Below are positions 39,211 to 47,918 of a stretch of DNA of 51,067 bases, in pieces. The number at the start of each line of letters is the position of its first letter. The first letter of the stretch is position 1. The DNA comes from Caldimicrobium sp. Its GTDB lineage: Bacteria; Desulfobacterota; Thermodesulfobacteria; Thermodesulfobacteriales; Thermodesulfobacteriaceae. The position numbers were made by a program, and so were the translations under genes. The notes under the pieces were generated by a model. The model made no database searches and was not told where the DNA came from. It saw only the letters and a list, made by a program, of their open reading frames with translations. The DNA is taken from assembly GCA_025059715.1 (NCBI GenBank), contig JANXCE010000013.1, forward strand, positions 1-51,067, written 5' to 3'.

Positions 39211-41217
39211 TCATCTAACAGTTACATCTAAAATTTGTTTTAATGTGGTTTCTCCTCTCAGAACTTTTAAAATACCATCTTGTTTTAGAGTTAAAAAGCC
39301 CTTTTTGAGGGCAACTTTTCTTATTTCTTGGGCTGGAGCGTTTCGAATTATTAGTTCTTTTAGCTCTTCATCGGGAACAAGTATCTCATGAATAGCAATT
39401 CTTCCCCTAAAACCAGTGTAATTACAATGTTCACATCCCACAGGTCGGTAAAAATTACCTTTACTTATTAATTCATCTGTTAGAGGTTTTAGAGGATTTT
39501 CTCCGTATTCAATTTTAAGCCTTGAAAGTTCCTCTGGCTCTGGTTTATAAGGTTGTTTACATTTGGAACAAAGGCGCTTGGCTAATCTCTGAGCTATAAT
39601 TCCTAATAAAGAATCCGCAAAGTTAAAGGGATCAATGCCCATACTCAAGAGTCTTGTCACAGTCTCAGGGGCTGAGTTTGTGTGCAGGGTGCTAAAAACT
39701 AAATGTCCCGTTAAAGAGGCTTCAATTAAGGTATGGGCAGTTTCTTGATCTCTTGTTTCACCAATCATGATGATATCCGGATCTGCTCTAAGAAAGGAGC
39801 GCAATACCCTAGAAAAGGTTAAACCAATTTTAGGGTTAACTTGAACCTGTCTTAGGCCATCCTGAACAATTTCTACTGGATCCTCTGCCGTCCAAATCTT
39901 TTTGTTTGGTTTATTGAGATACCTTAAACAGGCGTGTAAAGTAGTGGTTTTACCAGAGCCCGTTGGTCCTACACATAGAATTAAACCATAAGGTAGTTCC
40001 AAGAGTTTCTTCATAGTTTCATAATGCTCCGGATGTAAATCTAATTCTTCCAAGGCTCTAAATTCAATTCCACCTAAAATTCTCATCACTACATCTTCAT
40101 TATTTTCTATAGTTGGTATTGTTGCTACCCTGAGTTCAAAGGTTTTTCCCTCTTTAGTTCGATATTTTATCTTTCCATCTTGGGGAAGTCTCCTTTCCGC
40201 TATATCAAGATTGGCCATGATTTTTATACGAGATATACAGCCACGCTTTTGATGTTCAGGAATAGTAGTATACTCAAAACACTCACCATCCACGCGAAAC
40301 CTAACAAGTAGCCCCCTTTTACCCGTTAGGCTCTCCCAATGTATATCAGAAGCCCTTCTTCGGTAAGCTTCTTCAATGATAAGATTTACCAGATTAACTA
40401 TAGTACTATCAACAAGTTCAGTCTCATCTATCGCCTCTTCTACTTCCTCATAATAAGGCTCTACCATTTCAAAGGTTATATCGTAATATTTTTGGATAGC
40501 AAAAAGAATGTCCTCTTTTAGCGCAAAGGCTAATTTTAACTCCGGTATTTGTAAAACTCTTTTTACCTTTTCAATTCTTTCTTCGTCTTTAGGATTATAG
40601 GATACAAGATAGTTCTTTCCCTCTAATTCAAAGGCAATACATAAATTTTCTTCAAAAAAGTTCCTTTTTATTTGTAATACTTTGGGATTCCTCTTTAGTT
40701 TTCTTTTGTTTATAAGAAACTTTAGATCTAAGGCCGGAACACCGTAATACTTCTCCAGTGCCTTTAAAATCTCCTCTTTTGGTATGTTTTTCTTTTCAAT
40801 CAAAAGTGCCTCTATACTGGTTTCTTTTTCAATACTGCATATATAAATTTCTTGGAGATCATCAATTTTTAGATTATGTTTATCTGTTATAGATTTAAAT
40901 CTCTCAAGCCCCTTTAAAAATTTTAAATTTTCAACCTTTTCTAAATAACTTTGGGAAGGAAAGTTTTTCAGTAAAAAGCTATATATATCTATAGCCTCTT
41001 GAATATATAGTTCTCTATAGGCTTTTTCTCCTATAAACTCCAAGAGATACCTTTTTGTGCTTAGTGGTAGATTTTTATCTTGAGCAAGCACCATCAGATG
41101 ATGAGATAGAGTTGAGGTAGAAAATTCCTTACTTAAAGCTTCAAGATATAAGCTGATCTCCTCCAGAGCTTGAGGATTATTTTTGACAAAATTAATAAAG
41201 GTTTTTATTTTTTCCAC
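39211..41217 (-). CDS. GspE/PilB-type secretion or pilus assembly ATPase
   Basis: 668 residues. The N-terminal part contains a degenerate MshEN-type domain (GVPALDLKFL near 170). The ATPase has Walker A GPTGSGKTTT near 417, the Asp box, Walker B (PDIIMIGETRDQETAHTLIEA) and His box (TGHLVFSTLHTN). Two CxxC pairs (CSKCKQPY near 550 and CEHCNYTGFRGR near 592) form the zinc element of GspE/PilB. It powers type IV pili or type II secretion. No other pilus or secretion gene is nearby, so its partner machine is elsewhere. Confidence 0.93.
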   Translation of the reverse strand: MEKIKTFINFVKNNPQALEEISLYLEALSKEFSTSTLSHHLMVLAQDKNLPLSTKRYLLEFIGEKAYRELYIQEAIDIYSFLLKNFPSQSYLEKVENLKFLKGLERFKSITDKHNLKIDDLQEIYICSIEKETSIEALLIEKKNIPKEEILKALEKYYGVPALDLKFLINKRKLKRNPKVLQIKRNFFEENLCIAFELEGKNYLVSYNPKDEERIEKVKRVLQIPELKLAFALKEDILFAIQKYYDITFEMVEPYYEEVEEAIDETELVDSTIVNLVNLIIEEAYRRRASDIHWESLTGKRGLLVRFRVDGECFEYTTIPEHQKRGCISRIKIMANLDIAERRLPQDGKIKYRTKEGKTFELRVATIPTIENNEDVVMRILGGIEFRALEELDLHPEHYETMKKLLELPYGLILCVGPTGSGKTTTLHACLRYLNKPNKKIWTAEDPVEIVQDGLRQVQVNPKIGLTFSRVLRSFLRADPDIIMIGETRDQETAHTLIEASLTGHLVFSTLHTNSAPETVTRLLSMGIDPFNFADSLLGIIAQRLAKRLCSKCKQPYKPEPEELSRLKIEYGENPLKPLTDELISKGNFYRPVGCEHCNYTGFRGRIAIHEILVPDEELKELIIRNAPAQEIRKVALKKGFLTLKQDGILKVLRGETTLKQILDVTVR

Positions 41218-41233
41218 GATCTAAAATATAATT

Positions 41234-42181
41234 TTATTCTACTCTTTTGAGAAGAGCTACATAGAAACTCACAGCCCTAATTTTGTGACTATAAAATCTC
41301 TTAGTTTTTATCATATTAGGATGAAAGGGTTTGCTATCCCATTCGGTGAGTCCAGGTGTATAAGGAAAAGGGGAGGGCCAATCTAAAAGCTCTGTTTTTC
41401 GCTTGCGAAGAAGATAATCCACTACAGCTTCATTTTCTTCAGGATTAATAGTGCAAGTGCTATAAACAAGTATTCCACCAGGTTTAAGAAGATCAAAGGC
41501 TCTAATAAGCAGTCCCTTTTGTATAGAAGGGAGATTACTTCTCCCTGTTCCTCTCTGATATAATAGTTCACCCTCTGAACCCACTTTGTAGCGTCCTTCT
41601 CCAGAGCAAGGTGCATCCACCAAAATCTTGTCAAAGGATATTCCCATCGGAAAGAGCTCTCCCCTATAATGGGTTATTATAATAGAAGTAACCCCTAATC
41701 TTTTCATGTTTGCGGAGAGTGCGGTTAAGCGATCCAATCTTTTATCATTAGCAACAATCACCGCTCGATCCTGCGTAATCATAGCTATCAGGGCACTTTT
41801 CCCTCCTGGTGCCGCACAGAGATCTAAAATCAGTTCCTCAGGCTTAGGATCAAGGGCAATCACCGGTAGAGCACTTGATAAGGTCATTGAATGTATTAGC
41901 CCTAATTGATATTCCTCCAGGTTTCCCAGAGAAATCTCTTGATTATTAACGACTCTATAAAAATAGGGAACCTCTTTAATTTCCTCATACACTACACCTT
42001 TATTTTTTAAAATCTCCAGTAGCAGTTTTTCTCTTTCTTCATTGACCTTTAAAGTATTTATTCTAAAATATTGTTGATGGGGCTCCTCCAAATATTCTAA
42101 AAACTCATCAAATTCTGGAATAATCTCTTTATATTTTAGAAAATACTCAAGATAATCAAATCCTTTGTTCTCTTTGGCCAT
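41234..42181 (-). CDS. RsmB/NOP2/Sun-family RNA cytosine-C5 methyltransferase
   Basis: 315 residues. LDLCAAPGGKSALIAMI is the SAM motif; catalytic cysteines lie in DAPCSGEGRYK and YSTCTINPEENEAVV. It lacks the NusB-like domain of RsmB itself and the length fits RsmF/YebU-like or archaeal-type NSUN enzymes. The substrate (rRNA or tRNA m5C) is unknown. It overlaps the HAD gene by 26 bases. Confidence 0.92.
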   Translation of the reverse strand: MAKENKGFDYLEYFLKYKEIIPEFDEFLEYLEEPHQQYFRINTLKVNEEREKLLLEILKNKGVVYEEIKEVPYFYRVVNNQEISLGNLEEYQLGLIHSMTLSSALPVIALDPKPEELILDLCAAPGGKSALIAMITQDRAVIVANDKRLDRLTALSANMKRLGVTSIIITHYRGELFPMGISFDKILVDAPCSGEGRYKVGSEGELLYQRGTGRSNLPSIQKGLLIRAFDLLKPGGILVYSTCTINPEENEAVVDYLLRKRKTELLDWPSPFPYTPGLTEWDSKPFHPNMIKTKRFYSHKIRAVSFYVALLKRVE

Positions 42182-42821
42182 TTAAGAGATGTTTTTTTAA
42201 TTCTTGATGATTTTTCACGATGAGATCTGCTAAATTTAGATGTTTCGGTTCTAAAGTGGTAGTTATCCCAATACAATACAATTCTGCTCTTTTGGCGGAT
42301 AAGATCCCTGCAGGGGAATTTTCAACAACTAACGCATTATCCTTGGATGCTCTTAGAAGTTCTATGGCTTTTAAATAGGGCTCAGGGTGGGGTTTTCTCT
42401 TAGAGACCCGGTCTCCAGTGATAACTACATGGAAATAGGCTCTGATTTTTTCGGATAGAACTTCTTGAAGAATTTCTTCACTCGAAGAAGTTACTAAGGC
42501 GAGCTTTCGTCTCTCTTTCCTTAGTTCTTCCAGAATTTCAGGAATCTCTGGAAAGGGTCTAACTTTATTTGCAAACTTTTCTTTGAAAATCTTTTTTTGG
42601 AGTTCAAAGGCCTGTTTGAAAAATTCTACGGTAGGATAAAATCCTTTAGCAGTAAAGAGATTTAGGGCACTTTCAAGTTCAATTGCCCCTTCATGTAAAT
42701 AAATTTCCTCTTCGTTAAATTCTAATCCAAACTCACGGAAGGCTAAAATCCAAGCTTGAGCGTGGTAAGGCATAGAGTTTAAAATTACCCCGTCTAAGTC
42801 AAAAAACAGAAATTCTCTCAT
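42156..42821 (-). CDS. HAD-superfamily phosphatase/phosphoglucomutase-like
   Basis: 221 residues. The HAD motifs are FFDLDGVILNS (Asp8 nucleophile, Asp10), LVTSSSEE (motif II) and KRKPHPEPYLKAIELL with VVENSPAGILSAKRA (motifs III/IV). The helical cap identifies the beta-phosphoglucomutase/phosphatase subgroup. The substrate is unknown. It sits in the phoH-yggT run. Confidence 0.88.
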   Translation of the reverse strand: MREFLFFDLDGVILNSMPYHAQAWILAFREFGLEFNEEEIYLHEGAIELESALNLFTAKGFYPTVEFFKQAFELQKKIFKEKFANKVRPFPEIPEILEELRKERRKLALVTSSSEEILQEVLSEKIRAYFHVVITGDRVSKRKPHPEPYLKAIELLRASKDNALVVENSPAGILSAKRAELYCIGITTTLEPKHLNLADLIVKNHQELKKHLLNGQREQRI

Positions 42822-42840
42822 AGTCTTTATTTAGTAAGTC

Positions 42841-43116
42841 CTATGAATAAAAAACTTGGCGAAGTATCTCTTTGAGAAAATAAATAAAAAAAATAACTAC
42901 AATAGGAGTTAAGTCTAAGCCATAAATCGAAGGAATAATTCTTCTGAGCGGATGCAAAACTGGTTCAGTTACTTTATCCAAAAATCTAACCACAGGATGA
43001 TAAGGCGAGGGATTCACCCAGGAAATAATAGCTCGAGCAATTATCAACCAAACATATATAGTGAGAAGGAGATCAACTACTTCTACAAGTGCTCTTCCAA
43101 AGGCAGAAACTATCAT
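42841..43116 (-). CDS. YggT family membrane protein
   Basis: 91 residues with two hydrophobic helices and the YggT signature: LLLTIYVWLIIARAIISWVNPSPYHPVVRFL, then VTEPVLHPLRRIIPSIYGLDLTPIVVIF. The family is placed in the inner membrane and linked in some bacteria to osmotic tolerance or septation. It starts 3 bases after phoH. Confidence 0.9.
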   Translation of the reverse strand: MIVSAFGRALVEVVDLLLTIYVWLIIARAIISWVNPSPYHPVVRFLDKVTEPVLHPLRRIIPSIYGLDLTPIVVIFFIYFLKEILRQVFYS

Positions 43117-43119
43117 ATC

Positions 43120-44091
43120 CTAAGACCTTTCTTTCTTTTCATAGGCATCGATAATTTTCTGCACTATTGGATGTCTGACCACATCACCCTTAGTAAAATA
43201 CACAAAGGTAATGCCTTCAATTCCCTCAAGGATCTCCATAGCTTCAAGAAGCCCTGATTTTTTGGGATCAGGAAGATCAATTTGGGTAACATCTCCTGTT
43301 ATCACCGCCCTTGAACCCTGCCCAATCCTTGTTAAGAACATCTTCATTTGTTCCGTTGTCGTGTTTTGGGCTTCATCAAGAATTATAAAAGCCTCATTGA
43401 GAGTTCTACCCCTCATAAAGGCAAGAGGGGCAATTTCAATGACACCCTTTTGAAAGAGTTTTACTACCCGATCAAAGGAAAGCATGTCATAAAGGGCATC
43501 GTAAAGGGGTCTCAAATAGGGGTTAACCTTTTCTACAAGATCTCCTGGAAGAAATCCTAATTTTTCTCCCGCTTCAACAGCAGGTCTAACCAAGATAATC
43601 CGATTCACATCTCCTCTCATGAGGAAAGAAACTGCCATAGCAACAGCTAAATAGGTCTTTCCTGTGCCTGCAGGCCCAATTCCAAAAACTATCTCCGATT
43701 TTCTAATAGCCTCTACATACCTTTTTTGGGTTATGCCCTTAGGTGAAATTATCTTTCTTCCTGAAGTTATCAAAATAGTGTCAAGAAAGATGTCTTTTAA
43801 ATTGGCACGAGGATTCTCCAAAAGAATCCTTGAAGCATACTCCACATCAGAGGGATAAACACTGTATCCAGATTTAATAAGACTATAAAGTTCCTCCAGG
43901 GTTCTCTCCGTTAACTCCAAATCTTCAGGTTCTCCCGAAATAATAATATGATTACCCTTAAGGACTAATTTTACCTTAAAGGTATCCTCCAAAATTTTAA
44001 AATGAGAACCCCTCTCCCCATAAAGGGCTCTAACCATGGGATAATCTTCAAAAATAATTTCTTTAGTTTGAACCTGTTCTCTGTTACTCAT
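43120..44091 (-). CDS. PhoH family ATPase (YbeZ-like)
   Basis: 323 residues. A KH-like N-terminal region precedes Walker A GPAGTGKT (139-146). VRPAVEAGEKLGFLPGDLVEKVNPYLRPLYDAL, Walker B FIILDEAQNTT and RIGQGSRAVITGDVTQIDLP are typical PhoH/YbeZ blocks. YbeZ works with YbeY in 16S rRNA maturation; no YbeY is adjacent. Its own promoter is likely at 44126-44153. Confidence 0.93.
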   Translation of the reverse strand: MSNREQVQTKEIIFEDYPMVRALYGERGSHFKILEDTFKVKLVLKGNHIIISGEPEDLELTERTLEELYSLIKSGYSVYPSDVEYASRILLENPRANLKDIFLDTILITSGRKIISPKGITQKRYVEAIRKSEIVFGIGPAGTGKTYLAVAMAVSFLMRGDVNRIILVRPAVEAGEKLGFLPGDLVEKVNPYLRPLYDALYDMLSFDRVVKLFQKGVIEIAPLAFMRGRTLNEAFIILDEAQNTTTEQMKMFLTRIGQGSRAVITGDVTQIDLPDPKKSGLLEAMEILEGIEGITFVYFTKGDVVRHPIVQKIIDAYEKKERS

Positions 44092-44125
44092 CTTTTACCA
44101 CATCTTTGCTTAAATTTTTGAGTAT

Positions 44126-44153
44126 ATAATAAATTGTATAAAAAATTTTTCAA
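44126..44153 (-). promoter_or_regulatory. Putative promoter of the phoH-yggT run
   Basis: Reverse strand TTGAAA (44148-44153), 16-base spacer, TATTAT (44126-44131), about 35 bases before the phoH ATG. Confidence 0.45.
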
Positions 44154-44163
44154 GATTAGAAGT

Positions 44164-44535
44164 TTATTTCTTTTCCGCTGAGACCACAACAAAACCTCCT
44201 TCACCGTATCCTAATTTTACGGGTTCTAATTTGGTTATTCTATCAAGGCTTTGAAACAAGGTTTGCGTTATATTGAGCAATTTAAATTGAAAATCTTTTA
44301 GTAAAGAGAGAACTTCAGAGGGAGAATAAAAATTGGCTTGACTATAAAAACTACAATGAATTCCAAGGGCCTGTGAAAATCTACCAGTGCCGACACCTAC
44401 TTCCAGAGAAAGCCCTTCTATTAAATGGAGCCTTATTGCCTCTATTTCTGATAAATATACCCACTGATAGTTTTCGTACCAGAGATCATATTCTTCAGCG
44501 CGCCTTTCAAAGGCATTGTCCACCTTTTTAAGCAT
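44164..44535 (-). pseudogene. Class I SAM methyltransferase with an in-frame central deletion
   Basis: The start, FERRAEEYDLWYENYQWVYL and SLEVGVGTGRFSQALGI, is the normal N-terminus and SAM motif I of a methyltransferase-11 type protein. Directly afterwards comes FYSQANFYSPSEVLSLLKDF, normally found near the C-terminus, and the usual end GYGEGGFVVVSAEK. About 80-100 residues, including SAM motifs II-IV, are missing although the frame is kept. The enzyme should be inactive. The start is taken at ATG 44535, since a promoter (44543-44571) lies inside the longer frame to 44601. It is next to an IS relic, a plausible cause. Confidence 0.75.
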
Positions 44536-44542
44536 ATCCGGT

Positions 44543-44571
44543 AAAATATCCTTTACCAAAGGGATTGTCAA
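44543..44571 (-). promoter_or_regulatory. Putative promoter of the truncated methyltransferase gene
   Basis: Reverse strand TTGACA (44566-44571), 17-base spacer, TATTTT (44543-44548). The ATG at 44535 follows within about 8 bases, so the message would be nearly leaderless. Confidence 0.45.
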
Positions 44572-44693
44572 TAATTGTATTCCAATGCACAAATATTTCA
44601 TTCCGAATGGGTGCGCCTATTTAGGGCATTTCACCCTCCCTCATGCCCCTCTCCCTTTCTGCACAAATTCAAGGTCTTTTTAAGAAAAAAAGG

Positions 44694-45482
44694 TGTTAAG
44701 ATTGAAAATTAATTGCTTAGCTTCTTACTAACCCCTTCTCCCATCAAAGACTTAAAATGCTACAAAAACTTGAAGCAATCAAAGATGCATCTCCCAAAGA
44801 AAAGAAGTCGCCTTTAGACTAAAGGTCATCGAATTTCACAACTCCTTTGGCAAAGAAGCCACATTTGATCAAAGAGGAGAGGCTCAAAGAGGTGGCTACA
44901 GGAGGTAATAGAGTTTATCCTAAATAACAGGAGAGAAGATTCTCGCAAGGTGAAGTGTAAGCCCTTGGAGGATAGATATTGCAGGAAAAGGGATAAAGCT
45001 TTGGTGCCCGTATCTGCGATTAGAAGAATTATTAGAGTGTTTGAAAGAGGGAGGGTGGGTTAGAGGTGAGGTAGTAAGGGAGTTTTAGTTATTATGGGAA
45101 GAGGGAAGGGGAATAGTGGATTTGGATTTTTTCATGAAGAGTAGTCCTTTATCAAGCAGGGGGGAGGCACTTTTGAAGTAAGTTTAAGGGGGAAACTCCT
45201 TTTGAGACAAGGGGCGTTCAGAGAAACTTTGGGAGTTAAGTTTTTAGAGGAATTTGCAAAGGAGCTTAAGCGGAAGGGAATGGGTATGTTGAGTGGTTTA
45301 ACCGAACATGGGAGGAGGAGTCTATTGAGCATAGGAACCTTATGAGGTTTTTGATGTGGTGCGATATGGAGAGGGTGCAAAATAGGCTTGGGAATGAATC
45401 ACCTCTGGAGTGGATTTGTTACAAATTTTACGAAAGTTCCCCTCTGCTTAAAATCCAATGGAGTCATTTATTTTGCTTGACA
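44694..45482 (+). mobile_element. Decayed IS481-like insertion sequence, copy B
   Basis: About 790 bp bounded by TGTTAAG at 44694 and CTTGACA at 45482, near-inverted ends of the TGTCAAG type. Inside, the broken forward frame gives LQKLEAIKDASPKEKK (near 44759), matching copies A and C, and LGNESPLEWICYKFYESS near the 3' end, matching copy A. Frameshifts, stops and internal deletions prevent any full transposase. The right end provides the -35 hexamer of the bioY promoter. Confidence 0.7.
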
Positions 45483-45505
45483 GGGGAGTAATTTTTATTT
45501 ATAAT
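45477..45505 (+). promoter_or_regulatory. Perfect consensus sigma70 promoter of bioY
   Basis: TTGACA (45477-45482), exactly 17 bases, TATAAT (45500-45505). The -35 hexamer is the last six bases of IS relic copy B; the -10 lies in the flanking DNA. AGGAGG precedes the bioY ATG about 30 bases further on. Confidence 0.8.
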
Positions 45506-45518
45506 AATTTAATTATTA
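45502..45518. promoter_or_regulatory. Operator-like palindrome over the bioY -10 and start site
   Basis: TAATAATTTAATTATTA has eight-base arms around a single T. It overlaps the -10 and the expected transcription start. It does not resemble the known BirA (TTGTAAAC-type) or BioR operators. Its AT-only makeup means chance is possible. Confidence 0.3.
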
Positions 45519-45544
45519 AAAATTAAAACAGGAGGCTTCAACTA

Positions 45545-46123
45545 ATGATATTTAAAGAGGAGTTTTTATCAGTGAAAAAGGCTTGGGTAGAAAGTTTACT
45601 CTATGTGGTTTCCTTTGCGTTCTTCTTGGCCCTTTTATCCCAGATTAGAATTCCCTTACCCTTTACACCAGTGCCACTTACTCTTCAAACTCTGGGAATA
45701 CTTTTTATAGGTTACTATCTTGGTGCAAAATTAGGTATTATTAGTGTTCTTACCTATCTAACTTTAGGTGCCTCAGGGCTTCCCTTTTTTGCGGGTCTTA
45801 AGGGAGGAATGTTAATTTTAAGTGGGCCAACAGGGGGTTATCTCTTGGGGTTTTTAGCTGGTGTTTACCTTGTAGGTAAGGCAAAAGAGTTGGGGTGGTT
45901 AAATCGGTGGTCGCAAAGTCTAATGGTGGCTCTACTTTGTCATCTTTTGATATACTTTTTTGGATTAATTTGGTTTTGGGTCGGTTTCAGTAAATTTAAC
46001 TCCTCCCTTGCCTTAAGGGATTTATTGGTCCTTACCGTAATTCCCTTTTTACCCACAGATCTTTTAAAATCAGTGATTTTTGTTAGCTTTCTTTCCCTTC
46101 ACCGAAAGTTTCGGGGGCAATAG
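45545..46123 (+). CDS. bioY: Biotin transporter S component BioY
   Basis: 192 residues with about six helices. LSQIRIPLPFTPVPLTLQTLGILFIGYYLG is the BioY signature; LTYLTLGASGLPFFAGLKGG and SGPTGGYLLGFLAGVYLVG follow. It binds biotin in the membrane, working alone or with an energy-coupling factor module elsewhere. AGGAGG precedes the ATG. The stop codon directly abuts the purD ATG, so the two are co-transcribed from a strong promoter. Confidence 0.93.
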   Translation: MIFKEEFLSVKKAWVESLLYVVSFAFFLALLSQIRIPLPFTPVPLTLQTLGILFIGYYLGAKLGIISVLTYLTLGASGLPFFAGLKGGMLILSGPTGGYLLGFLAGVYLVGKAKELGWLNRWSQSLMVALLCHLLIYFFGLIWFWVGFSKFNSSLALRDLLVLTVIPFLPTDLLKSVIFVSFLSLHRKFRGQ

Positions 46124-47404
46124 ATGAGGATATTGGTTCTCGGAGGAGGAGGCAGAGAGCACGCACTCTGTTATATGCTTTCAAAGAGTAAATACCTAAA
46201 GGCGCTATATTGTATACCTGGTAATGGGGGTATCTCAAAGGTCGCTCATATTCCCCCTGAAATTTCTCTCACTGATTTTGATAAAATAGCTGAATTTTGT
46301 CTTAAGGAGAGAATAGATCTTGTTATCCCAGGTCCAGAAGAGCCTTTAGTGAAAGGTATAAGAGACTTTCTTACTACGAGAGGAGTCAGAGTTTTTGGAC
46401 CTGATAGATGGGCTTCTCAACTTGAGGGCAGTAAAGCCTTTGCTAAAGAAGTTATGAAAAAAGCAGGGGTATTAACGGCGGACTTTGTGGTGTTTAACAG
46501 TTATGAAGAGGCAAGGGCTTATGTGCAAAAAAAAGATTCACCCTTGGTGGTAAAAGCAGATGGACTATGTGCTGGAAAGGGAGTTTTTGTTTGTAATAGC
46601 AAAGAAGAAGCTTTAGAGGCTTTAAAAAAAATCTTTATAGAGCGAGTCTTTGGCGAAGCGGGGGATAAGGTAGTAATTGAGGAAAGGCTCGAAGGAGAGG
46701 AGGCTTCTTACATTGTGATTACTGATGGAGAACACTTTAAAGCCTTACCTACTTCCCAGGATCACAAAAGGTTGTATGATCAGGATAAAGGGCCAAACAC
46801 TGGAGGTATGGGAGCTTACTCTCCTGCTCCTCTTATAACTCCGGAAATTAAAACGCAAATTGAGGAGAATATTATTCTTCCCATATTAAAAACTCTCAAA
46901 GAAGAGGGCCATCCATACTTAGGTTTCCTATATGCGGGATTAATGATTTCTGAGGGAAAGCCCTATGTGTTAGAATTTAATTGTAGGCTGGGCGATCCGG
47001 AGGCCCAAGCTATTTTACCTCGCCTTGAGAATGACCTTTTAGAGGTCCTTCTCTCAGCCTTAGAAGGGAACCTAAAGTCCCTTACTCTTAAGGAGAAAGA
47101 AAAGGCCTCTGTTTGTGTAGTTATGGCCAGTAAAGGTTATCCAGAAAAGTATGTGAAAGGTTTGGAGATCTCTGGTTTAGATGAAGCTGAAAGCCTTGAA
47201 GATATTATAGTCTTTCACGCAGGGACTAAAAAAGAAGGAAATAAATTTTATACGAATGGCGGAAGGGTCTTGGGAGTAACTGCTCTTGGGGATACCATAC
47301 CAAAGGCTAAGGAAAAGGCTTATAAAGCGGTATCTCTAATTCACTTTGAAGGAGCTCACTATAGGAAAGATATAGGAGACAAGGCGTTGAAATATCTTGG
47401 CTAA
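46124..47404 (+). CDS. purD: Phosphoribosylamine-glycine ligase (GAR synthetase)
   Basis: 426 residues, ATP-grasp fold. MRILVLGGGGREHALCYML starts it; GPEEPLVKGIRDFL, KADGLCAGKGVFVC, TSQDHKRLYDQDKGPNTGGM and EFNCRLGDPEAQAILPRL are the core motifs. Second de novo purine enzyme. It ends 4 bases from the convergent purE stop. Confidence 0.96.
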   Translation: MRILVLGGGGREHALCYMLSKSKYLKALYCIPGNGGISKVAHIPPEISLTDFDKIAEFCLKERIDLVIPGPEEPLVKGIRDFLTTRGVRVFGPDRWASQLEGSKAFAKEVMKKAGVLTADFVVFNSYEEARAYVQKKDSPLVVKADGLCAGKGVFVCNSKEEALEALKKIFIERVFGEAGDKVVIEERLEGEEASYIVITDGEHFKALPTSQDHKRLYDQDKGPNTGGMGAYSPAPLITPEIKTQIEENIILPILKTLKEEGHPYLGFLYAGLMISEGKPYVLEFNCRLGDPEAQAILPRLENDLLEVLLSALEGNLKSLTLKEKEKASVCVVMASKGYPEKYVKGLEISGLDEAESLEDIIVFHAGTKKEGNKFYTNGGRVLGVTALGDTIPKAKEKAYKAVSLIHFEGAHYRKDIGDKALKYLG

Positions 47405-47408
47405 GGAT

Positions 47409-47918
47409 CTACTCAGACAAGAGATATTTATTAAAACCATCTTTTTCCAACTTTTGAGCTTTTTCTTCTACATTTTTTTTCATCTTTTCCCGATAAGCTT
47501 TAATCTTTTCCTTCAGGTGAGGATATTTCAGAGCTAAAATTTGAATTGCCAAGAGACCAGCATTTTTGGCGTTATTAATAGCTACTGTAGCCACAGGTAT
47601 ACCAGCTGGCATCTGAACTATAGATAAAAGAGAGTCAACTCCCTTTAAGGATTTGGTAAGAATAGGCACTCCTATAACAGGAATGGTGGTTAAAGAGGCG
47701 GTCATACCAGGTAAATGAGCGGATCCTCCAGCTCCTGCAATAATGATATCAATCCCTCTCTCTTCTGCAGATGTCGCATATTCAAACATTCTGTGAGGAG
47801 TTCGATGAGCTGAGACAATGGTGATCTCGTATGGAACTTCAAACTCTTCCAATACCTCCGCTGCCTCTTTCATTACTGGTAAATCGGAATCACTTCCCAT
47901 GATTATAGCTACTTTCAT
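47409..47918 (-). CDS. purE: N5-carboxyaminoimidazole ribonucleotide mutase
   Basis: 169 residues. Class I PurE marks: [34 protein letters not shown] and [17 protein letters not shown]. Converts N5-CAIR to CAIR, the substrate of PurC encoded elsewhere in this window. Overlaps purK by 4 bases, its functional partner. Confidence 0.96.
   Translation of the reverse strand: MKVAIIMGSDSDLPVMKEAAEVLEEFEVPYEITIVSAHRTPHRMFEYATSAEERGIDIIIAGAGGSAHLPGMTASLTTIPVIGVPILTKSLKGVDSLLSIVQMPAGIPVATVAINNAKNAGLLAIQILALKYPHLKEKIKAYREKMKKNVEEKAQKLEKDGFNKYLLSE

Noticed and set aside
45132-45380. 82-codon reverse ORF inside IS copy B
   Set aside because: Shadow of the decayed transposase frame on the other strand.
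45482-45544. Biotin-type BirA operator before bioY
   Set aside because: The palindrome present is AT-only and does not match the TTGTAAAC-type half-sites.
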